Positions 37,258 through 47,146 are shown, counted from the first letter of the stretch. The stretch is 64,000 nucleotides of DNA from Microbacterium luteum (GCF_015277875.1 NZ_CP063814.1:1798001-1862000), one strand, 5' to 3'. The notes: a model not told the origin generated them from the letters alone. Program-made: numbers and translations.

Positions 37258-38661
37258 GTGAGTTCGTCGGCGCTTTTCCAGGGGCAGACCCCGCTCGCGG
37301 TCCGCATGCGTCCGGCGAGTCTGGCCGAGGTGGCAGGGCAGGGGCATCTGCTGCGCAAGGGGTCGCCGCTTGTCGCTCTCGCCGACCCCGACGCCGCGAC
37401 AGCCGGGTCGGCCTCGGTGATCCTGTGGGGTCCGCCCGGCACCGGGAAGACCACCCTCGCGCAGGCCATCGCGAGGTCATCGAACCGCCGGTTCGTCGAG
37501 CTCTCCGCCATCACCGCCGGCGTCAAGGATGTGCGCGAGGTGATGCAGGACGCCCTGACCCAGCGCGACCTGTACGGGCAGTCCACCATCCTCTTCCTCG
37601 ACGAGATCCACCGCTTCACCAAGGCGCAGCAGGACGCCCTGCTTCCCGGGGTGGAGAACGGCTGGGTGGTGCTCATCGCCGCCACCACGGAGAACCCGTC
37701 GTTCTCCGTCATCTCGCCGCTGCTGTCGCGATCGCTGCTCCTCACACTGCGTCCGCTGACCGACGACGACCTCGGACTCCTCCTCGACCGGGCGGTCGAG
37801 GATCCCCGTGGTCTGGCGGCGACGGTGGCGGTCGACCCCGAAGCGCGCGCCGCGCTCATCCGCCTGGCGTCGGGCGACGCTCGCCGCGCTCTGACCGCGC
37901 TCGAGGCCGCGGCCGTGCTGGCTCGTCCCGAGCCCGCCGAAACCGAGACCGATGAGGCCGAGCGCGATGAGGCCGGGAGCGGTGCCGACGCGGGGGACTC
38001 CGCCGAGCCGCCGGTGCCGACCGTCACCGCGGATCACGTCGCGGCGGCGGTGGATCGCGCACTGCTGCGATACGACCGCCAGGGCGATGAGCACTACGAC
38101 GTCATCAGTGCGTTCATCAAGTCGATCCGCGGCTCCGACGCCGATGCGGCGATGCACTACCTCGCGCGCATGATCGAGGCAGGGGAGGATGCGCGGTTCA
38201 TCGCGCGCCGGTTGATCATCTCCGCCGCGGAAGACATCGGTCTCGCTGACCCGCAAGCCCTCCCGATCGCGGTCGCCGCCGCCGATGCGGTGCAGTTCAT
38301 CGGCATGCCGGAAGGGCGGATCCCGCTGGCGGAGGCGACGGCGTATCTCGCCACCGCCGCCAAGTCGAATGCGGCATACCTGGCGATCGACCGGGCGATC
38401 GCCGATGTGCGGGCGGGAGGTTTCGGCGGCGTGCCGATCCACCTGCGGGACGCGCACTACGCCGGGGCCAAGCGACTCGGCCACGGCAAGGGATACGTCT
38501 ACCCGCACGACCTCGACGTGGGGGTCGCGCGCCAGCAGTATCTTCCCGACCATCTGAGGGGGCGGCGCTACTACGAGCCCACGGCGCGCGGGAACGAGCG
38601 GGAGATCGGCGCGCGCGTCGAGAAGATCCGTCGCATCCTCGATGACGGCGACACCCGCTGA
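37258..38661 (+). CDS. rarA: Replication-associated recombination protein RarA (MgsA)
   Basis: AAA+ ATPase of the RarA/WRNIP1 family that acts at stalled replication forks. The 467-residue protein has [21 protein letters not shown], Walker [13 protein letters not shown], Walker [27 protein letters not shown] (sensor and arginine finger), and the C-terminal tetramer domain [38 protein letters not shown]. An acidic insert (about residues 222-248, rich in Glu and Ala) separates the AAA+ and helical parts. The GTG at 37258 fits the leaderless promoter; the open frame to 37072 has no supporting signal. Confidence 0.94.
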   Translation: MSSSALFQGQTPLAVRMRPASLAEVAGQGHLLRKGSPLVALADPDAATAGSASVILWGPPGTGKTTLAQAIARSSNRRFVELSAITAGVKDVREVMQDALTQRDLYGQSTILFLDEIHRFTKAQQDALLPGVENGWVVLIAATTENPSFSVISPLLSRSLLLTLRPLTDDDLGLLLDRAVEDPRGLAATVAVDPEARAALIRLASGDARRALTALEAAAVLARPEPAETETDEAERDEAGSGADAGDSAEPPVPTVTADHVAAAVDRALLRYDRQGDEHYDVISAFIKSIRGSDADAAMHYLARMIEAGEDARFIARRLIISAAEDIGLADPQALPIAVAAADAVQFIGMPEGRIPLAEATAYLATAAKSNAAYLAIDRAIADVRAGGFGGVPIHLRDAHYAGAKRLGHGKGYVYPHDLDVGVARQQYLPDHLRGRRYYEPTARGNEREIGARVEKIRRILDDGDTR

Positions 38662-38680
38662 GGCGGCGTCTGAGCTCTGA

Positions 38681-38836
38681 TAGACTTGGTCGGCTCGAAA
38701 CGGCGTTTTCGGGCATCCCCTCTCCTCTTCGACAACCATCCGGCGTGTCCCGGCGTGCAGTCCGGATCGGGCGAGGAGGGGGAGATACGTCCGTGAGCCG
38801 CGAGAGACGCGGCCACGTCATCGGAAGGAAGTCTTC
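38681..38836 (+). promoter_or_regulatory. rpsD promoter and structured leader
   Basis: TAGACT (38681-38686) is a good -10 box. The predicted leader of about 143 nt is long for this genome. Within it CCCTCTCCTC (38718-38727) pairs with GAGGAGGGGG (38773-38782) in ten consecutive pairs, including one G-U, enclosing smaller hairpins. S4 represses its own operon in other bacteria by binding a leader structure, so this may be an autoregulatory element; this is inference. Confidence 0.45.
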
Positions 38837-39466
38837 GTGGCTACGAAGTCCCAGGACCGCCGCAAGGTCCGCCTGTCGCGCGCGCTCGGCGTCGCGCTCA
38901 CCCCCAAGGCCGCCCGCTACCTCGAGAAGCGTCCCTACGGTCCCGGTCCGCACGGTCGCAACAAGCGCAAGGCCGACAGCGACTACGCCGTTCGCCTGCG
39001 TGAGAAGCAGCGTCTGCGCGAGCAGTACGGCATCCGCGAGAAGCAGCTGCGCATCGCGTTCAACGAGGCCCGCCGCAAGGACGGCCTGACCGGTGAGAAC
39101 CTGGTGGAGCTGCTCGAGATGCGTCTGGACGCCCTCGTCGTGCGCGCCGGCTTCGCCCGCACCACCGCGCAGGCCCGTCAGATGGTCGTGCACCGTCACA
39201 TCATGGTCGAGGGCCAGACCGTCGACCGCCCGTCGTTCCGCGTGAAGCCGGGCCAGCTCATCCACGTCAAGCCCAAGAGCGAGGGCATGGAGCCGTTCCA
39301 GGTCGCCGCTCTCGGCGGTCACGCCGAGGTGCTGCCTCCCGTTCCCGGCTACCTCGAGGTCGAGCTCGACAAGCTCCAGGCCCGGCTCGTGCGTCGCCCC
39401 AAGCGCGCCGAGGTGCCCGTGACCTGTGACGTCCAGCTCGTTGTCGAGTACTACGCAGCGCGCTGA
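38837..39466 (+). CDS. rpsD: 30S ribosomal protein S4
   Basis: Small-subunit assembly protein and 16S rRNA binder. The 209-residue protein has VRLSRALGVALTPKAARYLE, EKQLRIAFNEARRK and the S4 RNA-binding domain NLVELLEMRLDALVVRAGFA with VVHRHIMVEGQTVDRPS. The zinc-binding cysteines of some S4 proteins are absent (a C-minus form). GTG 38837 follows GGAAGG at 8 nt. It is a monocistronic S4 gene outside the rpsM-K-rpoA cluster. The last codons (EYYAAR) lie inside a perfect hairpin, and their DNA reappears in the tandem repeats downstream. Confidence 0.96.
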   Translation: MATKSQDRRKVRLSRALGVALTPKAARYLEKRPYGPGPHGRNKRKADSDYAVRLREKQRLREQYGIREKQLRIAFNEARRKDGLTGENLVELLEMRLDALVVRAGFARTTAQARQMVVHRHIMVEGQTVDRPSFRVKPGQLIHVKPKSEGMEPFQVAALGGHAEVLPPVPGYLEVELDKLQARLVRRPKRAEVPVTCDVQLVVEYYAAR

Positions 39467-39480
39467 GCGCTGCGTAGTAC
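39448..39480 (+). terminator. Perfect hairpin spanning the rpsD stop codon
   Basis: GTACTACGCAGCG and its exact complement are separated by 7 nt containing the TGA stop region. The 5' arm encodes the last residues of S4. It may act as a terminator or a 3'-end stabiliser. It is the source sequence for the tandem repeats that follow. Confidence 0.55.
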
Positions 39481-39571
39481 AGCGGCGGAGCCGTCAGCAG
39501 TACAGGTACGCAGCGCGCTGCGGAGTACAGCGGCGGAGCCGTCAGCGGTACAGGTACGCAGCGCGCTGAGC
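39476..39571 (+). repeat. Two tandem 48-bp repeats after rpsD, plus a partial copy in the rpsD 3' end
   Basis: Units 39476-39523 and 39524-39571 both begin AGTACAGCGGCGGAGCCGTC and differ at one internal position and in the last three bases. Each ends with TACGCAGCGCGCTG, which is also the sequence of the last rpsD codons and stop (39450-39466), giving a third, partial copy. Each unit contains the self-complementary CGCAGCGCGCTGCG or a close variant. This looks like a local duplication of the gene end. There is no open reading frame of note. Confidence 0.85.
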
Positions 39572-39579
39572 GTTTCGTT

Positions 39580-39611
39580 CGAAGGGCGTCGGGGAGACCC
39601 GGCGCCCTTCG
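39580..39611 (+). terminator. Terminator downstream of the rpsD repeats
   Basis: Arms of 14 nt, CGAAGGGCGTCGGG and CCCGGCGCCCTTCG, pair with one G-U wobble around a GAGA tetraloop. This GNRA-type loop and GC-rich stem form the most terminator-like structure of the region, 114 bp after the rpsD stop. Confidence 0.75.
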
Positions 39612-39683
39612 TCGTCCCCTGCACTCCCCGCCGACCGCCTACGATGGAGCGAGTCGTGTCTGGACACCGAAGGAGACCGTGAC

Positions 39684-39959
39684 ATGAAGAACGTCGTGTG
39701 GTTCCTGCTGGGCGTTGCGGGGGGATTCGTCGCCGCGCACGTGGTGAACAAAGACCCGCGTGGGCATGAGCTGCTCGCCGAGGTCGACTCCCGCATCGGG
39801 GAGTTCACCGATCGGATGGGTGACGCCTACCGAGAACAGGAAGCCCGCATCACCGGCATCGTCGAGAGCGTGGCCGATGTCGCGGCCGAGGCCGTGGCGT
39901 CGACCAGGTCCGCCGCTTCGGAGGCGGCGGATCGCGTCACCGACAAGAACGCAGACTGA
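39684..39959 (+). CDS. Small membrane protein between rpsD and alaS
   Basis: A 91-residue protein with one N-terminal membrane helix (VVWFLLGVAGGFVAAHVVN) followed by an amphipathic, Ala/Glu/Asp-rich helix (ADVAAEAVASTRSAASEAAD). I do not recognise a named family with certainty; its shape recalls YtxH-like or other small anchor proteins found before alaS in Microbacteriaceae. The N-in/C-out or reverse topology cannot be decided. GAAGGAG at good spacing and conserved context support expression. It probably shares a transcript with alaS, 53 bp downstream. Confidence 0.75.
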   Translation: MKNVVWFLLGVAGGFVAAHVVNKDPRGHELLAEVDSRIGEFTDRMGDAYREQEARITGIVESVADVAAEAVASTRSAASEAADRVTDKNAD

Positions 39960-40012
39960 AACACCGACGCTGCCGGTCGTCGGCCGCGCGGCGTCTCACC
40001 ACGAAGGACCGC

Positions 40013-42673
40013 ATGAAGACCGCTGACATCGCCCAGCGCTATCTCGACTACTTCGAGAACAACGGCCACACGATCGTCCCGTCGGCCTCGCTCGTGACCA
40101 GCGACCCGTCGCTGCTGTTCACCGTCGCCGGCATGGTGCCGTTCATCCCGTATCTCACCGGTGTCGTCCCTGCCCCGTACCCCCGAGCGGCCGACGTGCA
40201 GAAGTGCATCCGCACCAATGACATCGAAGAGGTCGGCAAGACGCCGCGGCACGGCACCTTCTTCCAGATGCTCGGCAACTGGTCGTTCGGCGATTACTTC
40301 AAGGAAGGCGCGATCGGCTACGCGTGGGAGCTGCTCACCCGCAGCGACAGCGAGGGCGGTCTCGGTTTCGACGAGAAGGATCTCTGGGTCACCGTCTACG
40401 AGGACGACGACGAGGCGGAGTCGCTCTGGAGGTCGGTCGCAGGCGTGTCGCCCGACCGCATCCAGCGTCTGGGCAAGGACAGCAACTACTGGAGCACGGG
40501 TCAGCCGGGGCCGGCCGGACCGTGCTCGGAGATCTTCTTCGACCGAGGTTCCGCCTACGGCATCGACGGCGGACCGGCGACCGATGACGACCGGTACGTG
40601 GAGATCTGGAACCTCGTCTTCATGCAGTACGCCATCACGAACGTGCGCTCGAAGCTCGACTTCGACATCGTCGGCGACCTGCCGCAGAAGAACATCGACA
40701 CGGGCATGGGGCTCGAGCGTGTCGCGTTCTTGAAGCAGGGTGTCGAGAACATGTATGAGACCGACCAGGTGCGGCCGGTGCTCGACCGGGCGGTGGAGCT
40801 CTCGGGCCGGAGATACGGCGCCGACCACGAGGACGACGTGCGGTTCCGCGTCATCGCCGACCACGTGCGCTCCTCGCTCATGCTCCTGTCGGATGGCGTG
40901 ACGCCCTCCAACGAGGGCCGCGGCTACATCCTCCGGCGTCTGATGCGCCGCGCGATCCGTGCCATGCGTCTGCTCGGCGTCGAGGAAGCCACGTTCCCGG
41001 AGCTGTTCGCGGCGTCTCGTGACGCCATGAAGGCCTCCTACCCCGAGCTGCAGAGCGACTACGGACGGCTGTCCGCGTACGCCTTCGCGGAGGAGGAGAC
41101 GTTCCTGCGCACCCTCGCGTCGGGATCGACCATCCTCGACCTCTCGGTCTCGAACACGAAGCACGCGGGCGGCACGACGCTGTCCGGCTCCGAGGCGTTC
41201 CTGCTGCACGACACCTACGGGTTCCCGATCGATCTGACCGTCGAGATCGCGCAGGAGGCCGGCCTCGAGGTGGATCGCTCGGCCTTCGACACGCTCATGC
41301 AGGAGCAGCGCCAGCGTGCGAAGGACGACGCCCGGAGCCGCAAGCGCGCGATCGCCGATCACAGTGTCTATCGCGACTTCCGCGCGAAGGGCGAGACGGT
41401 CTTCACCGGCTACACCGATCTCGAGACCGAGAGCACGGTGCTGGGTGTGCTGGTCGACGGTGTGTCGGTCGACAGGGCCTCTTCGGGCCAGGTCGCGGAG
41501 GTCATCCTCGCCGAGACGGCGCTGTACGCCGAGTCGGGCGGGCAGGTCGCCGACAAGGGGGTGATCGTCGGCCCCGGCTTCGAGCTCGACGTCATCGACG
41601 TGCAGCGGCCGGTCCCCGGCCTGATCAGCCACACGGTCGAGGTCGCCACCGGCGAGGTCGGGGTGGGTTCGGCGGCGACGACGGTCGTCGATGCCGCCAA
41701 TCGGCGCGCCGCGCGTCAGGCCCACTCGGCCACGCACTTGGTCCACGCGGCGCTGCGGGACACCCTGGGCTCGTCGGCGACGCAGGCCGGGTCGCTGAAC
41801 CGGGCGGGCTATATGCGATTCGACTTCACGTGGGCGCAGCAGCTGTCGGACGCGACCAAGTCCGAGATCGAGGAGATCGCGAACAACGCGGTGCGCGACA
41901 ACCTCGAGGTGACCACACGCGTGCTCCCGCTGGATGAGGCGAAGGAGCTCGGGGCGATGGCGCTCTTCGGCGAGAAGTACGGTGACACCGTTCGCATGGT
42001 CGACATCGGCGGCCCCTGGTCGCGAGAGCTCTGTGGTGGCACCCACGTGTCCGCCAGCGCCGAGGTGGGGTTGATCAGCCTGGTCGGTGAAGCTTCGGTC
42101 GGTGCCTCGAACCGGCGCGTCGAAGCTCTGGTCGGGCAGGATGCCTTTCGGCAACTCGCCGCGGAGCGTGCGCTGGTCTCGCAGCTGTCGACGTCGCTGA
42201 AGACCCCACGGGAGCAGCTGCCGGCGCGGATCGCCGAACTCTCGGCGAGCCTGAAGGCGGCGGAGAAGAAGATCGCGGCGTTCGAGGCGAAGGCCCTGTC
42301 CGACCGTGCGCCGTCGCTCGTCGAGCAGACGCAGCAGGTGGGCGCGTTCCGTGTCGTCGCCGAAGCCATCGGTTCGGCCGGCTCGGCCGACGACGTTCGC
42401 ACCCTCGCGCTCCAGGTTCGAGACCGTCTCGGTTCGACGCCTGCCGTGGTGGCCCTCGCCGCGACCGTCGGCGAACGGGTGACGATCGTCGTCGCCACCA
42501 ACGACGCCGCGCGAGCGGATGGTGCGAAGGCCGGCTCGCTCGCGAAGGGCGCAGCGGCGATCCTCGGTGGCGGAGGCGGCGGTCGGGACGACGTCGCGCA
42601 GGGGGGCGGCACGAACGTCGCGGTGGTCCCAGCCGCGCTCGCGTCCGTCGTCGAGGCGCTGCGCAGCGCATGA
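40013..42673 (+). CDS. alaS: Alanyl-tRNA synthetase
   Basis: Charges tRNA-Ala and edits Ser- and Gly-tRNA-Ala. The 886-residue protein has the class II core (YLDYFENNGHTIVPSASLV, FTVAGMVPFIPYLTG, FFQMLGNWSFGDYFK, GMGLERVAFL), the editing domain zinc site (HSATHLVHAALRD and CGGTHVSASAEVG) and the C-terminal DHHA1 domain (LGGGGGGRDDVAQGGG). Full length. GAAGGA precedes the ATG. It leads a tightly packed block ending at aroQ, and its stop overlaps the ruvX ATG. Confidence 0.97.
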   Translation: MKTADIAQRYLDYFENNGHTIVPSASLVTSDPSLLFTVAGMVPFIPYLTGVVPAPYPRAADVQKCIRTNDIEEVGKTPRHGTFFQMLGNWSFGDYFKEGAIGYAWELLTRSDSEGGLGFDEKDLWVTVYEDDDEAESLWRSVAGVSPDRIQRLGKDSNYWSTGQPGPAGPCSEIFFDRGSAYGIDGGPATDDDRYVEIWNLVFMQYAITNVRSKLDFDIVGDLPQKNIDTGMGLERVAFLKQGVENMYETDQVRPVLDRAVELSGRRYGADHEDDVRFRVIADHVRSSLMLLSDGVTPSNEGRGYILRRLMRRAIRAMRLLGVEEATFPELFAASRDAMKASYPELQSDYGRLSAYAFAEEETFLRTLASGSTILDLSVSNTKHAGGTTLSGSEAFLLHDTYGFPIDLTVEIAQEAGLEVDRSAFDTLMQEQRQRAKDDARSRKRAIADHSVYRDFRAKGETVFTGYTDLETESTVLGVLVDGVSVDRASSGQVAEVILAETALYAESGGQVADKGVIVGPGFELDVIDVQRPVPGLISHTVEVATGEVGVGSAATTVVDAANRRAARQAHSATHLVHAALRDTLGSSATQAGSLNRAGYMRFDFTWAQQLSDATKSEIEEIANNAVRDNLEVTTRVLPLDEAKELGAMALFGEKYGDTVRMVDIGGPWSRELCGGTHVSASAEVGLISLVGEASVGASNRRVEALVGQDAFRQLAAERALVSQLSTSLKTPREQLPARIAELSASLKAAEKKIAAFEAKALSDRAPSLVEQTQQVGAFRVVAEAIGSAGSADDVRTLALQVRDRLGSTPAVVALAATVGERVTIVVATNDAARADGAKAGSLAKGAAAILGGGGGGRDDVAQGGGTNVAVVPAALASVVEALRSA

Positions 42674-43143
42674 CCTCGTTCCGGCGTGGCGTGCGGCTCG
42701 GCATCGATGTCGGCCGTGCACGCGTCGGCGTCGCGCGCTGCGACCCGGACGGCATGCTCGCGACTCCGGTCGAGACGGTCGCCCGAGACGACCGAGCGGT
42801 CGCCCGTGTGCGGGAGATCGCGACCGAGCTCGAGGCCCTGGAGATCCTGGTCGGTCTGCCCCTGAACCTGCGCGGTGAGGACACCGCTTCGACGGTGGAC
42901 GCGCGGGAGTTCGCCGCGGCCATCGCCGCCGCCGACGCACCACCGGTGAGGCTCGTCGACGAGCGGTTGAGCACTGTCTCGGCGCACGCCGCCCTGCGGC
43001 TTTCCGGGCGGTCGCAGAAAAGGTCTCGTACGATAGTGGATCAAGTCGCCGCGGTGGTCCTGCTTCAGCAGGCCCTCGAGGTCGAGAAGAGCACCGGTCG
43101 CCCCCCAGGCTCACCCGTCCCCCCGGTGCAGGAGCCCATCTGA
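42670..43143 (+). CDS. ruvX: Putative pre-16S rRNA nuclease / Holliday junction resolvase YqgF
   Basis: A 157-residue YqgF-fold protein with RLGIDVGRARVGVARCDPDG (first catalytic Asp), LVGLPLNLRGEDTAS, VRLVDERLSTVSAHAAL (catalytic Glu) and DQVAAVVLLQQALE (last Asp). E. coli YqgF matures the 5' end of 16S rRNA. The ATG overlaps the alaS stop and the TGA shares a base with the mltG ATG. A short Pro-rich tail follows the domain. Confidence 0.93.
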   Translation: MTSFRRGVRLGIDVGRARVGVARCDPDGMLATPVETVARDDRAVARVREIATELEALEILVGLPLNLRGEDTASTVDAREFAAAIAAADAPPVRLVDERLSTVSAHAALRLSGRSQKRSRTIVDQVAAVVLLQQALEVEKSTGRPPGSPVPPVQEPI

Positions 43144-44588
43144 TGCCACAGTCGTCGTCTTTCGATGATCCGTTCGCGGACCTGTTCGACAAGCTTCCCG
43201 ACCCGCGTCGACGCGAGTCCGCGGCGGGCGCGGATGACCTCGCGACGGCGCCTGACCCATCCCGCGCCACCCCGGACTCACCGTCGGAACCGACGTCTCC
43301 TCCGCCCACCTCTCGTCGTGCCGCTCGCGAGGCGGCAGCCCGGCAGTCGGGCACTCCGCAGCCATCGCAGGCCCCGTCGGCGGTGGCAGAGCCTCCGAAA
43401 CAGGCTCCCACGAATGCCCCGGCGCCCCGGGAGACTCTCGACGATCTCTTCGCGGGCAAGGGGAGCACGGAAGACTTCGGATCCACACCACCGCCGCCGA
43501 ACAGGCGCCGTCGCCGGATCGGAGGATGGATCGCTTTCGGCGTCGTCCTGGTGCTCCTCGGCGGCCTGGCGGGAACCGGCTACTACGTCTGGACGACCTA
43601 CGAAGAGCAGATCCGCGACGTGATGGGGTGGCAGGAGCCGGCGGACTACGAGCCGGGCATGGCCACCGGCGAAGCGCTCGTCACGATCTCGACCGGCGAC
43701 ACCGGCGGGCCGATCTCCCAAACGCTCTACGACGCGGGCGTGACGAAGACACCCGATGCGTTCTACGACATGCTCGTGGACACCGGCCAGAACCCGACGT
43801 TTTATCCGGGTGTCTACCAGTTGCAGCAGATGATGACCTCTGAGGCGGCCCTCGAGGCGCTCGAGAACCCCGAGAACAAGCTCGAGAACTCCGCACTCCT
43901 GCCCGAAGGGCTGACGGTGGATCAGTCGCTCCCGCTCCTCGCGGAGGGAACGGGCATCCCGCTGGAGGACTTCGAGGCGGCCATCGCCGATCCTTCGCAG
44001 TACGGTGTCTCCGCGGACAGCCTGGAGGGCTGGCTGTTTCCGGCGATGTACACATTCGACCCCGACACCTCGGCGACCGAGGTCATCCAGACGATGGTGG
44101 ACCGGACCGTCGCCTCGCTGGACACCGCCGGGGTGCCCGAGGCCGATCGCGAGGAGATCCTCACCATCGCCTCGATCATTCAGCGCGAAGCCCGCGAGGA
44201 GGAGGACTTCTACAAGGTGTCGCGAGTGATTCAGAACCGTCTCGCTCCGGACAACCAGGAGACCTTCGGTCGGCTCGAGATGGATTCGACGGCGCAATAC
44301 GGGATCGGTGAGGACGACGGGACCGTCAGCTCGTCGGAGGAGGCGCTGACCGACGACAACCCGTGGAACACCTATGTCCACCCCGGGCTGCCGATCGGTC
44401 CCATCGCCAACCCCGGCGACGTCGCGATCGACGCCGCCATGCATCCCGCGGAAGGCCCGTGGCTGTACTTCGTGACGGTCAATCTGGACACCGGTGAGAC
44501 GGTCTTCACCAACACGTACGCCGATCATCTCGCCGCGGTTGATCAGTGGCGGGCCTGGTGCAGCGAGAACCCGGACTCGGGGTGCTGA
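43143..44588 (+). CDS. mltG: Endolytic murein transglycosylase MltG
   Basis: Cuts nascent peptidoglycan strands and sets glycan length. The 481-residue protein has a long cytoplasmic N-terminal region (residues 1-120, Pro/Ser/Ala-rich and acidic), one membrane helix (IAFGVVLVLLGGLAGTGYYV, about 127-147), a LysM-like part and the YceG domain: LPEGLTVDQSL, LEGWLFPAMYTF, the catalytic Glu in IASIIQREAREEEDFYKVS, RVIQNRL, and NTYVHPGLPIGPIANPG. The ruvX-mltG-aroE order is conserved in Actinobacteria. Its 3' end overlaps aroE by 7 bp. Confidence 0.94.
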   Translation: MPQSSSFDDPFADLFDKLPDPRRRESAAGADDLATAPDPSRATPDSPSEPTSPPPTSRRAAREAAARQSGTPQPSQAPSAVAEPPKQAPTNAPAPRETLDDLFAGKGSTEDFGSTPPPPNRRRRRIGGWIAFGVVLVLLGGLAGTGYYVWTTYEEQIRDVMGWQEPADYEPGMATGEALVTISTGDTGGPISQTLYDAGVTKTPDAFYDMLVDTGQNPTFYPGVYQLQQMMTSEAALEALENPENKLENSALLPEGLTVDQSLPLLAEGTGIPLEDFEAAIADPSQYGVSADSLEGWLFPAMYTFDPDTSATEVIQTMVDRTVASLDTAGVPEADREEILTIASIIQREAREEEDFYKVSRVIQNRLAPDNQETFGRLEMDSTAQYGIGEDDGTVSSSEEALTDDNPWNTYVHPGLPIGPIANPGDVAIDAAMHPAEGPWLYFVTVNLDTGETVFTNTYADHLAAVDQWRAWCSENPDSGC

Positions 44589-45415
44589 CCGCACACCGCC
44601 TGGCCGTATGGGGCGATCCGATCGCGCACAGTCGATCGCCGCAGATGCACCGTGCGGCCTACGACGCGCTCGGGCTGGCGTGGGAGTACGACCGATGCCG
44701 AGTCGATGACGCCGGATTCGCTGCCGCGGTCGCGTCGCTGGACGCGACCTGGCGAGGACTGTCGCTGACGATGCCGCTGAAGCAGGTGGCGTTCGCCGCT
44801 GCGGACCGGGTCGACCGCGGAGCGCGCCTCACCGGTGCGGTGAACACATATCTGCTCGAGGCGTCGGGCCCGGTCGGCTTCAACACCGACATCGGCGGAA
44901 TCGTCGCCGCGCTGGCAGAGGTCGGGTGCGGCGGCGTCGATCATGCTCGGATCATCGGCGCGGGGGCGACTGCGACGTCGGCGCTGGTGGCCCTGAGCGA
45001 TGCCGGCGTCGAGCGGGTCGAGGTGCTCGCACGGCGACCGCAATCCGTTGCGCCGATGGTCGAGCTCGGTGATCGCGTCGGCGTGCGGGTGCGTCCGGGA
45101 CCCCTGGACGACCCCGACGGGGACGTGCCGCTGACGGTGGCGACGCTGCCCGGCGGCGCCGTCGTCGATGCGGCGCCGGCAGCGCGCCTGGCCGCGACCG
45201 GAGGCACGCTCTTCGACGCCGTGTACGGTCAGTGGCCGACCGCCCTGGCACGCGCGTGGCAGGACGCCGACCTCCCCGCCCACTCCGGACGCGGGATGCT
45301 GCTGCACCAGGCGGTTCGGCAGGTCCGCATCTTCCGCGACGGCGATCCCGAGGCGGTGCTCCCCGACGAACCGGTCGTGGTCGCCGCGATGCGGCGCGCG
45401 GTCGTGGGAGACTAG
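44582..45415 (+). CDS. aroE: Shikimate dehydrogenase
   Basis: Reduces 3-dehydroshikimate to shikimate with NADPH. The 277-residue protein has the substrate-binding [16 protein letters not shown], the catalytic Lys in LTMPLKQ, GAVNT, and the catalytic Asp in NTDIGG. Its cofactor loop [19 protein letters not shown] is a variant of the usual GAGGxxxA motif (GAGATATSA). GTG 44582 begins [17 protein letters not shown], which fits the family. An upstream GTG at 44546 is in frame but deep within mltG. aroC starts 5 bp after the stop. Confidence 0.92.
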   Translation: MLTAHRLAVWGDPIAHSRSPQMHRAAYDALGLAWEYDRCRVDDAGFAAAVASLDATWRGLSLTMPLKQVAFAAADRVDRGARLTGAVNTYLLEASGPVGFNTDIGGIVAALAEVGCGGVDHARIIGAGATATSALVALSDAGVERVEVLARRPQSVAPMVELGDRVGVRVRPGPLDDPDGDVPLTVATLPGGAVVDAAPAARLAATGGTLFDAVYGQWPTALARAWQDADLPAHSGRGMLLHQAVRQVRIFRDGDPEAVLPDEPVVVAAMRRAVVGD

Positions 45416-45419
45416 TCGC

Positions 45420-46637
45420 ATGCTCCGCGTGCTCACGGCCGGCGAATCGCACGGCCCCGAACTCGTCGCGATGATGGAAGGACTCCCCGCCGGCGTCCCC
45501 ATCTCCCGTGATGCGATCCAGACCGATCTCGCCCGCCGCAAACTCGGCTACGGACGCGGCTCTCGCATGAAATTCGAGGCGGACGAGCTGAACATCTCCG
45601 CGGGAGTGCGGCACGGGCTCAGTCTCGGATCCCCCATCGCGCTCCGGATCGGCAACACCGAGTGGCCGAAGTGGGTCGAGGTGATGAGCGCCGAACCGGT
45701 CGAGCTCACCGAGCGCTCCCGCGGCCGCGGTGCGGCCCTCACGCGCCCTCGCCCGGGGCACGCCGACCTCGTCGGCATGCAGAAGTACGGCTTCGACGAG
45801 GCCCGGCCGATCCTGGAGCGGGCGAGCGCCCGCGAGACCGCCGCACGCGTCGCGCTCGGAGCCGTCGCCCGGTCGTTCCTGTCCGAGCTCGGCATCCGGC
45901 TCGTCAGCCATACCCTCTCGATCGGCCCCGTTCGCGTGCCCGAGGACGCTCCGGTGCCCGGACCCGATGACGTCGAGGCCCTCGACGCCGATCCGCTGAG
46001 GTGCTTCGACGCCGAGACGAGCCGACGGATGGTCGAGGAAGTCGACGCCGCCAAGAAGGACGGCGACACCCTGGGCGGCATCGTGGAGGTGCTCGCCTAC
46101 GGGCTTCCCCCGGGGCTCGGCTCCCACGTGCAGTGGGACCGGAAGCTCGATGCGAAGCTGGCCCAGGCCCTGATGAGCATCCAGGCCATCAAGGGCGTCG
46201 AGGTCGGCGACGGGTTCGAGACCACGCGCCGGCGCGGCTCGCAGGCGCACGACGAGCTCTTCGTCGCCGATGACGGCATCACGCGGTCGAGCGACCGGGC
46301 CGGAGGGACCGAGGGCGGCATGTCCACAGGGACCGCCCTGCGGGTGCGGGCCGGCATGAAGCCCATCGCCACGGTTCCGCGCGCGCTGCGCACGGTGGAT
46401 GTGAGCACGGGCGACACGGCGTCGGCTCACCATCAGCGCTCCGACGTGTGCGCGGTTCCGGCAGCGGGCGTGGTCGCGGAGGCGATGGTGGCGATCGTGC
46501 TGGCCGAATCGGTTCTGGAGAAGTTCGGCGGCGACAGCGTGGCCGAGACGCGCCGGAACCTGCAGGCCTTCGTCGCGGCGATCCCCGCGACGCTTCGCAC
46601 GACCGCGGTCAGCGACGGCGCGCTGCTGGACGTATGA
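45420..46637 (+). CDS. aroC: Chorismate synthase
   Basis: Makes chorismate from EPSP using reduced FMN, the last shikimate step. The 405-residue protein has signature 1 [16 protein letters not shown], the [12 protein letters not shown] region, [14 protein letters not shown] (signature 2), and signature 3 [20 protein letters not shown] 45420 opens [12 protein letters not shown] as in other Actinobacteria. It overlaps aroK in an ATGA junction. Confidence 0.97.
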   Translation: MLRVLTAGESHGPELVAMMEGLPAGVPISRDAIQTDLARRKLGYGRGSRMKFEADELNISAGVRHGLSLGSPIALRIGNTEWPKWVEVMSAEPVELTERSRGRGAALTRPRPGHADLVGMQKYGFDEARPILERASARETAARVALGAVARSFLSELGIRLVSHTLSIGPVRVPEDAPVPGPDDVEALDADPLRCFDAETSRRMVEEVDAAKKDGDTLGGIVEVLAYGLPPGLGSHVQWDRKLDAKLAQALMSIQAIKGVEVGDGFETTRRRGSQAHDELFVADDGITRSSDRAGGTEGGMSTGTALRVRAGMKPIATVPRALRTVDVSTGDTASAHHQRSDVCAVPAAGVVAEAMVAIVLAESVLEKFGGDSVAETRRNLQAFVAAIPATLRTTAVSDGALLDV

Positions 46638-47146
46638 CGCGCTGCGCCCTCGTGCTCATCGGTCCGATGGGCGCCGGCAAGACGAGCGTCGGTCGCCGGG
46701 TGGCGAAGGCTCTCGGACGACGCTTCTACGACAGCGACATCGCCGTCGTCCGTGAGCACGGGCCCATGGACACGATCTTCGCGGAGCACGGCGAGCCCGC
46801 GTTCCGCGCATGGGAGCGGGAGGCCGTCGCCACCGGACTTGCGCGCGGCGGCGTCGTCTCGCTCGGCGGCGGCGCGGTGCTGAACCCCGACACGCAGCGC
46901 GACCTCACACGTCATCGCGTCGCGCTGCTGACGGTGGAGCCCCGCGTGGTCGCGGCGCGCGTGGCGGGCACCGACCGGCCGCTGCTCGGCGGCGACGACG
47001 CGCTGGCGCGCTGGGAGCAGATCTTTCGCGAACGGGAACCGGTCTATCGGCAGCTCGCCGATCGCACCTTCGACACGTCGCACGGGCCGTTGCAGCATGT
47101 CGTGGACGCGATCGTGACATGGGCGCGCGAGGAGGAAAACGAATGA
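46634..47146 (+). CDS. aroK: Shikimate kinase
   Basis: Phosphorylates shikimate. The 170-residue P-loop kinase has [19 protein letters not shown], the shikimate-binding [37 protein letters not shown], and the lid region TDRPLLGG. Overlaps both aroC and aroB by 4 bp, so aroC-K-B are translationally coupled. Confidence 0.95.
   Translation: MTRCALVLIGPMGAGKTSVGRRVAKALGRRFYDSDIAVVREHGPMDTIFAEHGEPAFRAWEREAVATGLARGGVVSLGGGAVLNPDTQRDLTRHRVALLTVEPRVVAARVAGTDRPLLGGDDALARWEQIFREREPVYRQLADRTFDTSHGPLQHVVDAIVTWAREEENE

Noticed and set aside
39476..39571. Possible CRISPR array after rpsD
   Set aside because: Only two adjacent copies without unique spacers, no cas genes, and the unit clearly derives from the rpsD end.
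39827..43486. 1,219-residue minus-strand frame across alaS, ruvX and mltG
   Set aside because: Long because stop codons are rare opposite GC-rich genes; no recognisable domain, and three overlapping real genes lie on the plus strand.
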